A stretch of 64,000 bases of DNA from an uncultured Rubripirellula sp. (lineage in GTDB: Bacteria; Planctomycetota; Planctomycetia; Pirellulales; Pirellulaceae): assembly GCA_938075415.1 (NCBI GenBank), contig CALJHC010000017.1, forward strand, positions 53,164-117,163, read 5' to 3'. Numbering within the stretch: the stretch's first letter is position 1; the number at the start of each line of letters is the position of its first letter. Of the stretch, positions 9,880 through 18,948 are shown piece after piece. A program made the position numbers and the translations under genes. Below the pieces are notes generated by a model. That model saw only the letters and a program-made list of their open reading frames with translations. It made no database searches and had not been told where the DNA came from.

Positions 9880-10009
9880 GGTTTGCAACTCGGAGTGATC
9901 AATAGAAGTCGAACATCGTTGCATCAATCCAACTTGCCCACGACTCGCACCACTGAGCCATCAAATTGGCGTCTCAAGAACTGGCGGCCAACAACAAAGC
10001 CTGAACAAG

Positions 10010-10576
10010 TCAACGACCAAGTGAGGCCAACACCGACCGGGTCTGCTTCGCACGCGTCGAAACCGATTGATCTGGCTCGCTTTTGGTGATCTGCGACTCC
10101 GCCTCAGGAGACTCTCCGGATGCCTCACAAGGATGCTGATACTGCTCCGAGACAAGATAAAATGGATGCTCGCTCAACACCTCTCGGCCGTCGCTAAGGA
10201 AAAGCCTGAGCCGCACACACCAGGCCAAACGAACAATCTGACCATGATAACTAAGCGGGGTAACCGGCAAAACACATTGCAACTCCTGCTCGCTATCAAT
10301 ACCGATCTCGCGAAGACGTTGCTCATTGATTCGTTGAAAATGATGGACATGCAAGTCTTCATCACCTTTCCCCTCGGTGTGCCATAATACCGAGATCTCC
10401 AAGCCCTGCAGGTCTTCAATCGCGACGCGAGAAATCCGCCAAGACGCCTTCAGCGATTCGCCCGCCCGATAAACGCCACCCTGCTCACACAACGAGAGCC
10501 TCAACGCGGGTTGCGACTCGGCGGCAAGCCCGGAGGGTGAACGACGACGGGATAGTTTCGGCAGAACGATGGCCAC
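10010..10576 (-). CDS. Arrestin-fold-like hypothetical protein
   Basis: 188 residues from a GTG at 10576, preceded on the minus strand by AAGGAG about ten bases away. The central 120 residues resemble an arrestin-like beta-sandwich: VYRAGESLKASWRI, ISVLWHTEGKGDEDLHVHHF, LQCVLPVTPLSYHGQIVRLAWCVRLRLFLSDGREV. The 'SYHG..RLAWCVR' segment is analogous to the 'FSASHNSIKWK' strand of arrestin/Spo0M-type proteins. The last 40 residues are polar. The start overlaps the end of the upstream membrane-protein gene by 76 bases in a different frame. Role unknown; an adaptor for the upstream membrane protein is inferred. Confidence 0.65.
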   Translation of the reverse strand: MAIVLPKLSRRRSPSGLAAESQPALRLSLCEQGGVYRAGESLKASWRISRVAIEDLQGLEISVLWHTEGKGDEDLHVHHFQRINEQRLREIGIDSEQELQCVLPVTPLSYHGQIVRLAWCVRLRLFLSDGREVLSEHPFYLVSEQYQHPCEASGESPEAESQITKSEPDQSVSTRAKQTRSVLASLGR

Positions 10577-11586
10577 GGACGTGACTCTCCTTTTACGACG
10601 ATTTTCCAGCGGATCGCATTATGCGTTCCCGCAAAAGAATGCATGACATTCTCCGGAATCTCAAGACCTAATTGTTGCTCCCATGGGGCCTGTGGGTCAA
10701 CTTCAACATCCCGTTCTCGACACAAGATCTGACTAAATGCCTCGTGCCGCTCAACTCGGACGTCCGTTCCTTGGCGATAAAAGGTCTCTTCCTCGCAGAC
10801 TAGCCGAATGACCAATCGCTTTAACCTCAGACGCCCAGCTTGGGAGACAAAAAGGTCATAACTACCCCCCGGTTGTAACGGATGTTCGTTGATTTCCACT
10901 ACCGTCGCCCCAACTCCCAACCGTTGACGCAACTGCGAGAGTGAAAACTGAAACGACCACTTTCCGATAAATGCGAAAGGAACCAGCAGGAAAGTGAGGA
11001 TCCATCTTGGTTTACCGATCCAAAACCCCGAGACAACCACCGCCAATAAAATGATCCATGCGGTATTCCAAAATAAAGCCAACAAGGCGGGACCGATTAA
11101 ACCGCTATCTCCGGAAACCATCGGTAGCCGATACGCGAGATGCTCGCCCGGACTCTCGGTGATCGCTCGACCTTTCGGGACGTTGGGCAGCGGCGCGACA
11201 TCCGATTCACCATCACCGCCATGCCCACCATGCCCGGGTGCCATCATCTCAATCGCACCGGCTCGAGTTGCGATAACTGATCTAAACTCATCGCTTGCAC
11301 TCAGATGAATCAAGCGGAACCCCAGACGTGTTGCGCCAATCACAATCGCCGCCAACGAAACTGTTCCAATCACCCAACTACTCAAATTGGTCGACAACGC
11401 TTCGGTGGAAACTTGTGCAGGCACTTGCTGCGGCGCCCAATGGCTGATCAAAACCAAAGAAAGTCCAAAAACTCCCGCCAAAAAAGCTGACGCAGAAAAA
11501 GCGACTTCGCCAGCAACCCCAGCATAGGGGTTACCGAGACTACGCTGCCCCCGCTTCTTACTCCAAGGCGTCGGTAGTCGAGGCAT
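10501..11586 (-). CDS. Membrane protein with arrestin-like C-terminal domain
   Basis: About 361 residues from the ATG at 11586; a GTG at 11595 is possible. Predicted membrane segments: VAFSASAFLAGVFGLSLVLI, SSWVIGTVSLAAIVIGATRLGF, LIGPALLALFWNTAWIILLAVVVSGF and WILTFLLVPFAFIGKWSF, with a soluble loop of about 75 residues between the second and third. The C-terminal 130 residues resemble an arrestin-like beta-sandwich: PLQPGGSYDLFVSQAGRLRLKRLVIRLVCEEE, FSQILCRERDVEV, and MHSFAGTHNAIRWKIVVKGESRPWPSFCRNYPVVVHP, close to the arrestin 'HSFSASHNSIKWKLVV' pattern. It heads the overlapping operon. A membrane platform for trafficking, sensing or envelope assembly is inferred. Confidence 0.7.
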   Translation of the reverse strand: MPRLPTPWSKKRGQRSLGNPYAGVAGEVAFSASAFLAGVFGLSLVLISHWAPQQVPAQVSTEALSTNLSSWVIGTVSLAAIVIGATRLGFRLIHLSASDEFRSVIATRAGAIEMMAPGHGGHGGDGESDVAPLPNVPKGRAITESPGEHLAYRLPMVSGDSGLIGPALLALFWNTAWIILLAVVVSGFWIGKPRWILTFLLVPFAFIGKWSFQFSLSQLRQRLGVGATVVEINEHPLQPGGSYDLFVSQAGRLRLKRLVIRLVCEEETFYRQGTDVRVERHEAFSQILCRERDVEVDPQAPWEQQLGLEIPENVMHSFAGTHNAIRWKIVVKGESRPWPSFCRNYPVVVHPPGLPPSRNPR

Positions 11587-12183
11587 TCGGTTCACAGAGT
11601 ATTATTCCAGAGGTGGTGCAGTTCGGATGGACCGATCAATCTGTCCCTCAACACCCTGTCCCTCAACACCTTGGGACTGCGGGAAAATCCGAGACACTCT
11701 TGCGGATAAAGATAGTCGATTCACGGGCCCTTCACAAAGGTCCCTCTCCTCCGATGCAATCTCATATGACATCGCGTTTCCACTGCCCTGGACGAGAATT
11801 AACATCGGCAGCCGCCCATTACCAACAACAATAACTCGACAAAATCTACAGACCAAATCCCCCCATTACCCGGCAAGTCATCTCTTGGATCTCTCCCAAG
11901 CCCCCTTATTTCGATATTTCGATCCTGGCTCATGCGAAGGTGATGTTCCTATCACCGGCAAACTATCTAATTAGCCATACCGCAAAAGCCTCTAAAAAAA
12001 CCGATGCGAGCCACTTCGACGAAACTTTGAAGCACTCACAGCGCCAACATGTGGTTGCCAAGGAACAGGAACCAGTAAACTCACGGCCATCCTCGGCAAA
12101 TAAGGACGCTCATACCACACGCAATAGTCTTCAGATTGTAATGCTTCATCATTCCGTACCCGCACACAGCATTCCACACAATC
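11587..12183. other. Intergenic
   Basis: No supported gene. Contains a short direct repeat CCCTCAACACC at about 11644 and 11656. The promoter of the minus-strand arrestin/ATPase operon should lie just above 11595 but no clear -10/-35 pair was identified. Confidence 0.45.
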
Positions 12184-12504
12184 TCATTGCACCTCTGGTT
12201 CGTCTAGCACCTTTCCAGATCGCACATCGACGCGATGCAAAAGCGTAGAAGTTGGCATTCCTTGATCACCCAGTTTTAGTGACACCAACCAATAGGGTTC
12301 ATCACGAACATTTTGGTTAATCATCCGACGAACCTCCTCAGGGTCATCAATACCGTTGTTACGGTAAAGCCTTGCATGAAACTCCTTCTCGCGGCGAATC
12401 CTTTCCGCATCAAAGAGAACTGCGGAGCATCTTGTCCCAGCAGGCACCTCGCCGACGTGCTCAATCACGAGCATGATTGCCGCCTTTTGATCAATCTCCT
12501 GCAC
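12184..12504 (-). CDS. Hypothetical protein
   Basis: 106 residues from the GTG at 12504, which has AAGGA five bases upstream on the minus strand; an internal ATG at 12474 is an alternative. No family recognised. The composition is protein-like throughout: IMLVIEHVGEVPAGTRCSAVLFDAERIRREKEFHARLYRNN, then IDDPEEVRRMINQNVRDEPYWLVSLKLGDQGMPTSTLLHRVDVRSGKVLDEPEV. The C-terminal half resembles two short beta hairpins with a helical centre. It stands alone with long intergenic flanks. Confidence 0.6.
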   Translation of the reverse strand: MQEIDQKAAIMLVIEHVGEVPAGTRCSAVLFDAERIRREKEFHARLYRNNGIDDPEEVRRMINQNVRDEPYWLVSLKLGDQGMPTSTLLHRVDVRSGKVLDEPEVQ

Positions 12505-13081
12505 TTTCGTCCTTCAATTAGGTTCCTAACTTATCGCCAACTCCAAATATACACTCTGCAATGCCTAAGGCTTCCTTTATCATCTTGCCGATTTCGGTTT
12601 ACCAAGAGCCGACCTACGACTTCAAGCAAGGAACATTGGAAAACAAGCGTCACATGAGATTCCGATTGAGATTCCATTAGAACATCAACGGGACCAGAAC
12701 CGGCCTTGCGCCGCCCGACTAAGATTTACTCTTTCAGCGAGAACGATCATCAAATTGAACATCCACCGCCAACAAGACCTTTACGGCGGACAAATAGCTT
12801 TTGGCTAGCCAAACTAGCAAGGCAATCTTGCCTCAGTCATGACAGACTAACGATCAACCAAAGTTAGTTTGATGCAGATCTCCGTTTTCTTGGGATCACA
12901 TCGAAGGTGATTTTTAAAAATCGGCAAAGTGGTTAAAAAGGAACGCCCCGAGTGGTGACGACTGCCGTCCAGCAGAGAAGACGACAGGTCCAAACGCATC
13001 CATCGTCCGAAACTTCAACCCTATTACAGGGTTAAACAAAATGACTTCACTTCTGCTTCTCCATCTTTGGTAAGCCAAAGC
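12505..13081. other. Intergenic between divergent genes
   Basis: No supported gene. This is the divergent region between the gene at 12184 (minus) and the propeller gene at 13082 (plus), so promoters for both are expected. A weak inverted repeat AACTAA/TTAGTT occurs near 12845-12870. No regulator site was identified. Confidence 0.4.
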
Positions 13082-14353
13082 ATGCCTTTTACCTCCATCA
13101 AATGGCTCTCGAGCCTCTTTGCACTCGTTGCGATTCCGGCCGTCAATGCACCGGCTGATTCTTGGAACCGTTTCCGTGGCCCTGATGGACAGGGAAAAGC
13201 GGCAACCAACGCCGTAACCAGCTGGGATTCAGAAACCAATATTGCTTGGAAATTTGATCTCCCTGGTCTAGGTTCTTCGTCACCCATTGTTTCAGGTGAT
13301 CGCGTCTTCGTGACATGCTACGCCGGCGTGGTTGGGGATTCTGCAAAACGCATACTCATTTGTGTTGATGCAAAAAGCGGTGAGCAACAATGGACTCATG
13401 TGCTTCCCGCACCCAGCGGCGAAGATAACTACAGGGGTTATATCACCGAGCATGGCTATGCGAGTGGTAGCGCGGTTTGCGACGGTGAAAACGTGTATGC
13501 TTTTTTCGGAAAGGCAGGAGTGGTTGCGTTAACCGTTGAGGGCAAGATGCTCTGGACTAAACAAATTGGCAAGCTATCAAGCAACAGGCGTTGGGGTAGC
13601 GGTTCCAGTTTGGTCGTTGCTGGAGACATCGTAATTGTTAATGCATCGGAAGAAGCACGCGCCATCCTTGGGCTGCGAAAATACGATGGAAGCGAAGTCT
13701 GGAAGGCAGAATATAATTTCCTCGAACTTTGCTATGCCACCCCCGTGATCGTGGAGGGTGAGGGCGGGGTAACCGAGGCAGTCATCGCGATGCCCGGTGA
13801 AGCCTGGGGCCTTAATCCTGCGACCGGTAAGCTGCGTTGGTACTTCGAGACTGGAACAGGCGGGAACGTCAGTCCCAGTGTCGTCGTCGGCGAGAATGCT
13901 TTCTACACCTTTGGTGGATACCCTCAACAGCAGACCATCGCAATTAAACGAGGCGGGCGGAAAGACATCACCGAGTCGCACGCCATTTGGGAAGCTAATG
14001 AAAGCAGTTATGTTGCAACACCTTTGCTACATCAAGGACATCTATATTGGGTCACTGATCGCGGTTTTGCGATCTCAATGAACGCCAAAACGGGAGAGAC
14101 TGTCACCAAAACGCGATTGCGGGATCTAAAGTCCGGCGGACGTCCAGTCTATGCATCACCAATCTTAATTGGTGATAAATTGGTGGTGGTCACAAGAAAG
14201 AGTGGCACCTTGATTTTTAACGCCGAACCTGAAATGGAACTTGTTCAACAAAACCCTGCCCTAGATGATTCTCAATTCAACGCAACGCCTGCAGTAGCCA
14301 ACGGCAGCCTCTACCTAAGGAGTGACAAAAAGCTGTACTGTATTCGGAAATAG
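13082..14353 (+). CDS. Exported PQQ-like beta-propeller repeat protein
   Basis: 423 residues from the ATG at 13082 (a TTG lies 15 bases upstream), beginning with a Sec signal peptide (IKWLSSLFALVAIPAVNAPA). The propeller opens with SWNRFRGPDGQGKA, the signature of the large planctomycete outer-membrane/PQQ-type propeller family. Blade repeats follow: NIAWKFDLPGLGSSSPIVSGDRVFV, GEQQWTHVLP, KMLWTKQIG, GSEVWKAEYN, GKLRWYFETG. No methanol-dehydrogenase catalytic Asp/Cys-Cys signature is seen, so PQQ binding and enzyme activity are doubtful. It is paralogous to the protein at 52807. Confidence 0.85.
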   Translation: MPFTSIKWLSSLFALVAIPAVNAPADSWNRFRGPDGQGKAATNAVTSWDSETNIAWKFDLPGLGSSSPIVSGDRVFVTCYAGVVGDSAKRILICVDAKSGEQQWTHVLPAPSGEDNYRGYITEHGYASGSAVCDGENVYAFFGKAGVVALTVEGKMLWTKQIGKLSSNRRWGSGSSLVVAGDIVIVNASEEARAILGLRKYDGSEVWKAEYNFLELCYATPVIVEGEGGVTEAVIAMPGEAWGLNPATGKLRWYFETGTGGNVSPSVVVGENAFYTFGGYPQQQTIAIKRGGRKDITESHAIWEANESSYVATPLLHQGHLYWVTDRGFAISMNAKTGETVTKTRLRDLKSGGRPVYASPILIGDKLVVVTRKSGTLIFNAEPEMELVQQNPALDDSQFNATPAVANGSLYLRSDKKLYCIRK

Positions 14354-14490
14354 TGCCGCTAAAAATACGATAAACGCATATGGATCTCTAGGAAAATTTC
14401 TTCAACAATAGCTTACGTGCCAAAACACATGTTAAACGCACGAGATCCTAAGATCCCTCTATCATCGGCCGCAAATGGCCCGACATCTCT

Positions 14491-14525
14491 CGCTCAGTCA
14501 ACCTCACGCTGAGCGGGATTTTTTA
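14491..14525 (+). terminator. Rho-independent terminator after the propeller gene
   Basis: CGCTCA/TGAGCG stem around a 13-nt loop, followed by GGGATTTTTT. It lies about 140 bases past the stop at 14353 and points along the plus strand. Confidence 0.7.
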
Positions 14526-15317
14526 TGTGGGCACGAACAGGACAGGCCCCTCTGATGTCAAATTGAAATCTACAGCATCAGCCAGCGCATCAGCCGGCGC
14601 ATTCATGCAAAACCTCACCCTTGGATTGCGTCCCACCTCGAATCACTATCTGGAAATGACCTAACCCATATGAGCGATCTTTTCGCCGACTTGGAATTCG
14701 GTCGCCACACGGCTTTGAAGAAAAATACAGCGATTTGCAACGGATAGTCTAGGGACTCGGCATCAATACCCGGCAACATGGCGACACCGGAGGCCTGAAT
14801 AAATCCCAATTTCAAAAAATCGGCAAAGGACTTCCTGATCGCAAAGACTTGAATCATGACCCGATGCTATCGTCATCACACAGGAAACGCGGTATCCCAC
14901 GGGACAATCGGCTTCCCCTGAAGCTGAGTGAACCCGTGGGAAATCATGCAGATCCAAGTCTTAGCTGTACTGCCAAACTCGGAAAGAGGGATGGAGATGC
15001 CGAGACGCGACTAAGATTCCTGCCGTTTTGATTCTCGCAGGGAGGGCATTCTGGCATCCCGAAAGAATGCCGCCTTCCTATGTTTCAAGGAATCTCTGGT
15101 TTCAACGAATCTCTGGTTCAACAAGAGTTGAAAAAGCCAATCAAAGATCGCGACGAAATCAGCCCAAGCCTCACAGAAAGTGAATCCGTGAGGCGATAAG
15201 ATTGATCGAACCCATAACAAAGCACGGGCTGACGGCAACGTCTCGATCGGACTGCTCTGGATGCAACGAGCCTGAATTTCCACAACTCAAATCTGCATCT
15301 CAGAAAAACCAGACCTG
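14526..15317. other. Long intergenic region
   Basis: No supported gene. Two minus-strand frames of 80-90 codons (14615-14857, 15011-15283) lack protein-like patterns. A short duplication (CAAGGAATCTCTGGTT / CAACGAATCTCTGGTT) lies near 15088-15122. Confidence 0.4.
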
Positions 15318-15587
15318 CTAAACCGCTACCGGTTCGCGACTGGGGCGGTAGAACCCGAGTTTTTCCAGTGCAGCGTAAACCTCGTCCAATGTTTTCTCAC
15401 CAAAATTGCTAATCGATAACAATCGACGGGGGGTTGCGTTGAGCAAATCCCTGACCGTCAAAATCCCTGTCTCTTCGAGACAATTGGTGGTTCGTACCGA
15501 TAAACCCATCTCAGCAATGCTCAGGTCCAATCGCTCACGTCGCAGACGCGACTCTTCTTCAGCTCGGCTCAATGGAATCCGGGTCAT
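15318..15587 (-). CDS. Stand-alone RNA polymerase alpha C-terminal-domain-like protein
   Basis: 89 residues, essentially one alpha-CTD module. Residues 1-20 are a charged helix (RAEEESRLRRERL). Residues 20-80 follow the alpha-CTD pattern: LDLSIAEMGLSVRTTNCLEETGILTVRDLLNATPRRLLSISNFGEKTLDEVYAALEKLGF, with the helix-hairpin-helix NFGEKTLDEV equivalent to 'NLGKKSLTEI' of RpoA. In RpoA this domain contacts UP-element DNA, CRP-type activators and NusA. The alpha N-terminal assembly domain is absent, so this is not rpoA. It may compete for, or be recruited to, alpha-CTD partners. The ATG at 15587 is clear. Confidence 0.85.
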   Translation of the reverse strand: MTRIPLSRAEEESRLRRERLDLSIAEMGLSVRTTNCLEETGILTVRDLLNATPRRLLSISNFGEKTLDEVYAALEKLGFYRPSREPVAV

Positions 15588-16327
15588 AGCAAGCTCCTAT
15601 CTTCAACTTCCAGTGAAAGTCAGTCCTCCACGCTCGGCTGCATCGGCTCATCCAATGCATCTATCCCGAGGGGAAACCCATGACTGACATTTCAAATCCT
15701 ATGGCACCCAGAAGTCCCGGAGAAGTCACCTGAAGAGAAAAAAAACCCTTTTTTTACGGGTCATTTGCTAGCAATGGGTCGTTTCGCCGCTCCCCCAAAG
15801 CCGCTGCAGCAGCCCACCCGAAACGCGTTCTGGCTGAGCCAGGCGTGGTCATCCGATCCGAACAGCAGCAGCCGACGATGAGAGTGGCCAGGCAGCACCC
15901 CCCCTGCATGGGACCAATGTGGATTGAGGGCCTCGCAAGCTTCTCCAACATGCAAGGCCGACCCACAAGCCCTCGAAGCTGGATAAAGTGGTGCGAAATC
16001 GGGAGGAATCGACGCCTTCGTCAAAAATCGACCCTTTCGGTGAATAATCCCGGCTCTTTGCGAGCGATTCGCTCGCTTGCCCTTGGGGGAAGATTCTCCG
16101 GCGGATATACATAGTGCTGCAAAAACCGGCCGAAGAGACGCATCTGAGACAATCAAGCAACGCGTCGGCCAACTGAGACAAGACCACACATTCAGAGTTG
16201 CGCCGGGTCGTCCCGGCACAACCAATCAATTATCTAGCGACCTGGACTCGCGCGAAATACCGCCTCAAAGGCGACGTCGACACGCTGCATCTCCACTCGC
16301 TCCCACTTATCGAACAGCGACCCATCA
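15588..16327. other. Intergenic between divergent genes
   Basis: No convincing gene. Overlapping frames occur on both strands between 15750 and 16330, none with recognisable domains. The frames at 15761-16225 and 15849-16229 are rich in Cys, Trp and Arg, as expected of shadow translation. Confidence 0.4.
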
Positions 16328-18364
16328 ATGAAATCGGACCACTGGAACTTCTTATCCAATTTACTCGGCACCCCCGGACCTGCAAAATCACAAGAGGAAA
16401 AGAAAACCGCGTCAAAACCGGCGGACCAGAAAACACAGGACAACCCTGCTGGCCTGGTCCAGTCGGATTCGAAAACATCTGCAACAACCTCAGAACTTTC
16501 AGCAGAACCGACTTCATCAAGCGAAACCAAAACGGCTGATCCTATCCAACAGGTGGCAGCACCGACCTCCAATGAATCGGCTCCAGAAACCATTTCCGGT
16601 GAGAGCGTGCTGGATGCACTGACCGCCGCCGAGCCTCCGCAAACGCTTCCTGGATTTGGTTCCAGCGATGAACCGGAGACACCCTCTTCACTCGACCAGC
16701 TTACGGATCTCGCAAAATCAAAAAGCGAGACACCGAGTGATAACCACTCGACTTCTCGAGCGGAGAAATCTTCGCCAAAAACCAAATCGCAATCCGTCGC
16801 AGACGACAGAACTGACAGCCCTCCGAAGACCCCCAAGGTCGCTGCATCAGACAAGGAAGACCATAACCAAGACGCCAACGAAGACACCAACGAAGACGCC
16901 AACGAAGACGCTTGGGGAAACCTCGCTTCTCAAATTGGTATCGCTCCCCAGCAAAGCAAGAAGGCGAGCACCACCTCGAAAAGAGACAACAAGAGAGGAT
17001 CAACTGAAAAAAAATCTCCACCTCGCTCTGCGGATAAACGGCAAAGAAGTCGAAAACAGACCGAGTCCTCAGGGTTTGGGACCGGGCTGGGATTCGACCT
17101 TGATGATGAAATCGAGGTAACAGAAGAAACCAGCGTCGAGGCATCAAAAACCCCTGAATCGGATGCAGGCTTCAACAAGCGTGCATCAAGAGCAAACACC
17201 GAAAAGCCAGCCTTGCAAGTTGAGGAGGAGTTGGACCTACCCGGTGGGTGGGCAACTCTCTCGCCCAGAGAAACTGGCGATGGATCAACTCCCGAGACAA
17301 CCTCCCATGACAAACCTCGTCGCGAAAGACGGGGCAGGGATGACCGAGGTGCTAAGTCGGATCACGATCCCAAGGAAGCCGGCCAAAGGACAGATGATCG
17401 ACGTCGGCATCATCGTGATGAAGACGATGGGGATGACCGGCGTTCACGAGGTAAAGGCACCAGCCAGGGTCGTACACAGGACCGTTCGGCGAAAGAGTCC
17501 TCCAGTGATCGCCCCAGTCGTAGCACCGGAGAAATGGAAGCATCCGAAAGGGAAGGAAGTGAAAGCAGTTCATCCTCGAATCGACGTCGACGTGGCCGCA
17601 GAGGTGCTCGACAACGCATGAACGAGGGTGATCTCACCCAACCAGCCACCTCCGCCCGAGCGAACAAAGCCGAAGACAGCGAGAAGGCCGCCAGCCCAAG
17701 CCGAGGCGGTCGCCAAGATCGACGTTCAGAAAGCGACCGAGATGACAGTCGTCGATCGCATCGTGAAAGCGACCGAGATGACAGTCGCCGATCCCGTCGT
17801 GATAGCGAACGCGAACCACAAACCGTTGACGATTCGAGTGAGGTGTCTGTAAGCCGCCCTCGTGAAGATTCAGAGCGAGGTGAAGACGAGCGTCGTGGAC
17901 GCGGTAGACGCCGAGGCCGACGAGGACGCGGTGGTCGAGATCGTGATTCCTCCAACGAGGCGCCCAAGAACTCCAACGCAGACATTCAGGATCCACTCCA
18001 ACGAGACTCGGCATTCAGTGATGATTTTGAAGATCATGCCGAGGTTGATGAAATCCGTCGCAACCAAAGTTCCGGAAAATCAAGAAGTCGGGTGAGAGAC
18101 AGTCGTGATGACGAGTCGGATCAAGATTCCCGAGAGCGTGGTCGGCGGCGACGAAGAACCGATGGCGACGAGAACCAAGGAGACCGCGGCGCCAGAGGCA
18201 ATCAAGACCGTGAATCGGATAACGCGAAAGAGGGCGGTAAGCGACGCACCTCGATTCCCTCGTGGCTTGATACCGTTGATCTGCTGGTGAGTGCAAATAT
18301 TGAAAATCACAAAAAGTCCAAGGGTGGTCGTGGGCGAGGTGGCAAGAAACGCGAAACCCGCTAG
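16328..18364 (+). CDS. Large disordered, charged (Arg/Asp/Ser/Glu-rich) protein
   Basis: 678 residues of low complexity; no catalytic domain visible. Residues 1-190 are Ser/Thr/Glu/Pro-rich, and the rest is increasingly Arg/Asp/Gly-rich with RRGRRG and GRGRGG segments. Short conserved-looking islands stand out: HWNFLSNLLGTPG (N-terminus), AWGNLASQIGIAP, GFGTGLGFDLDDE, DLPGGWATLSPRETG and the C-terminal SIPSWLDTVDLLVSANIENHKK. The repeated W-x-x-L-[AS] cores suggest a repeated binding motif. The Arg/Gly-rich segments resemble RNA-binding tails such as those of RNase E and DEAD-box helicases. An RNA-associated scaffold is inferred. The ATG at 16328 begins the first island. Confidence 0.75.
   Translation: MKSDHWNFLSNLLGTPGPAKSQEEKKTASKPADQKTQDNPAGLVQSDSKTSATTSELSAEPTSSSETKTADPIQQVAAPTSNESAPETISGESVLDALTAAEPPQTLPGFGSSDEPETPSSLDQLTDLAKSKSETPSDNHSTSRAEKSSPKTKSQSVADDRTDSPPKTPKVAASDKEDHNQDANEDTNEDANEDAWGNLASQIGIAPQQSKKASTTSKRDNKRGSTEKKSPPRSADKRQRSRKQTESSGFGTGLGFDLDDEIEVTEETSVEASKTPESDAGFNKRASRANTEKPALQVEEELDLPGGWATLSPRETGDGSTPETTSHDKPRRERRGRDDRGAKSDHDPKEAGQRTDDRRRHHRDEDDGDDRRSRGKGTSQGRTQDRSAKESSSDRPSRSTGEMEASEREGSESSSSSNRRRRGRRGARQRMNEGDLTQPATSARANKAEDSEKAASPSRGGRQDRRSESDRDDSRRSHRESDRDDSRRSRRDSEREPQTVDDSSEVSVSRPREDSERGEDERRGRGRRRGRRGRGGRDRDSSNEAPKNSNADIQDPLQRDSAFSDDFEDHAEVDEIRRNQSSGKSRSRVRDSRDDESDQDSRERGRRRRRTDGDENQGDRGARGNQDRESDNAKEGGKRRTSIPSWLDTVDLLVSANIENHKKSKGGRGRGGKKRETR
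16871..16906 (+). repeat. 12-bp tandem repeat inside the disordered gene
   Basis: Three units of GAC(G/A)CCAACGAA, encoding repeated D-A/T-N-E. It is in frame and adds acidic residues. Confidence 0.85.
17729..17800 (+). repeat. 36-bp tandem repeat inside the disordered gene
   Basis: Two near-identical 36-bp units starting at 17729 and 17765, with a degenerate third start at about 17801. They encode E-S-D-R-D-D-S-R-R-S-H/R-R. In-frame expansion suggests recent slippage or unequal recombination. Confidence 0.85.
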
Positions 18365-18831
18365 GTGTGGATGATTGAGAGAGGGCACCCATCCGTCTGG
18401 AAAAACCACTTCGGGTCGTTTCGGCTACTGCGAAATTTCCCTACCATGTAGACGCATCTCAAGCCAACGCGGATCCTGAGTTCGACGCATCGGCTCAGAT
18501 TCGATGACTGGATGTGCCGGGGTTGAAGATGGACCGCGGATTCGCAAGTCTCTCGGGTGTAAATTTTTTTCCCAATCGATAGAATAAAAGCGAGCGGTTT
18601 AATCTTCGGGGTCACCTCGAAAAAAAGGTCCGGAAGGGATTCGTAATCCCAAGCAAATCTCAGTGCCCATGGCCACTTTTTTGCGATCTTGCGATCAACA
18701 CGCTTCAAAGCTGAACGATCACCGGAAGCAACCGGTTTGGAGAATTTTGGAAATCATCCTGCAGCGACGAAACGGTCTTGGTGTAGAATCCGGCCCTCAT
18801 CGCAATGATGAATTGAGTATGAATGATTGAA
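18365..18831. other. Intergenic upstream of SRP RNA
   Basis: No supported protein gene. The SRP RNA promoter should lie at the right end; a TAGAAT hexamer at 18784-18789 is a possible -10 but would start transcription about 35 bases before the mature RNA end. Confidence 0.4.
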
Positions 18832-18948
18832 TCCCTGTTTGGCGGTGGCAGCCCTTGCGACTGTGAGTCGCGAACCTGGTCAGGCCTTAACTGGAGCAGC
18901 CATAAGCGGTGTAGCTTTGTGTAAGGGTTGCCGCCGCCGAGCAGGGGA
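18832..18948 (+). ncRNA. ffs: Signal recognition particle RNA (4.5S type)
   Basis: About 117 nt folding as one long hairpin. The ends CCCTGTTTGGCGGTGGCAGC and GCCGCCGCCGAGCAGGG pair through most of their length. The apical domain carries the conserved Ffh-binding symmetric loop: ACCTGGTCAGG on the 5' side and AGCAGCCAT on the 3' side, closed by a CC-TTAA-CTGG tip where most bacteria have GGAA. With protein Ffh it targets nascent membrane proteins to FtsY. There is no Alu domain, so it is the short form. It lies about 55 bases before dnaX, the arrangement known from Bacillus (scr-dnaX-yaaK-recR). Ends are approximate. Confidence 0.9.

Noticed and set aside
15761..16229. Overlapping minus-strand frames of 126-154 codons
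   Set aside because: Two long frames overlap each other in the same gap, with Trp/Cys/Arg-rich composition typical of shadow translation.
16234..17147. Minus-strand frames antisense to the disordered gene (222 and 148 codons)
   Set aside because: Low-complexity Ser/Val/Leu strings mirror the repetitive coding strand; no independent support.
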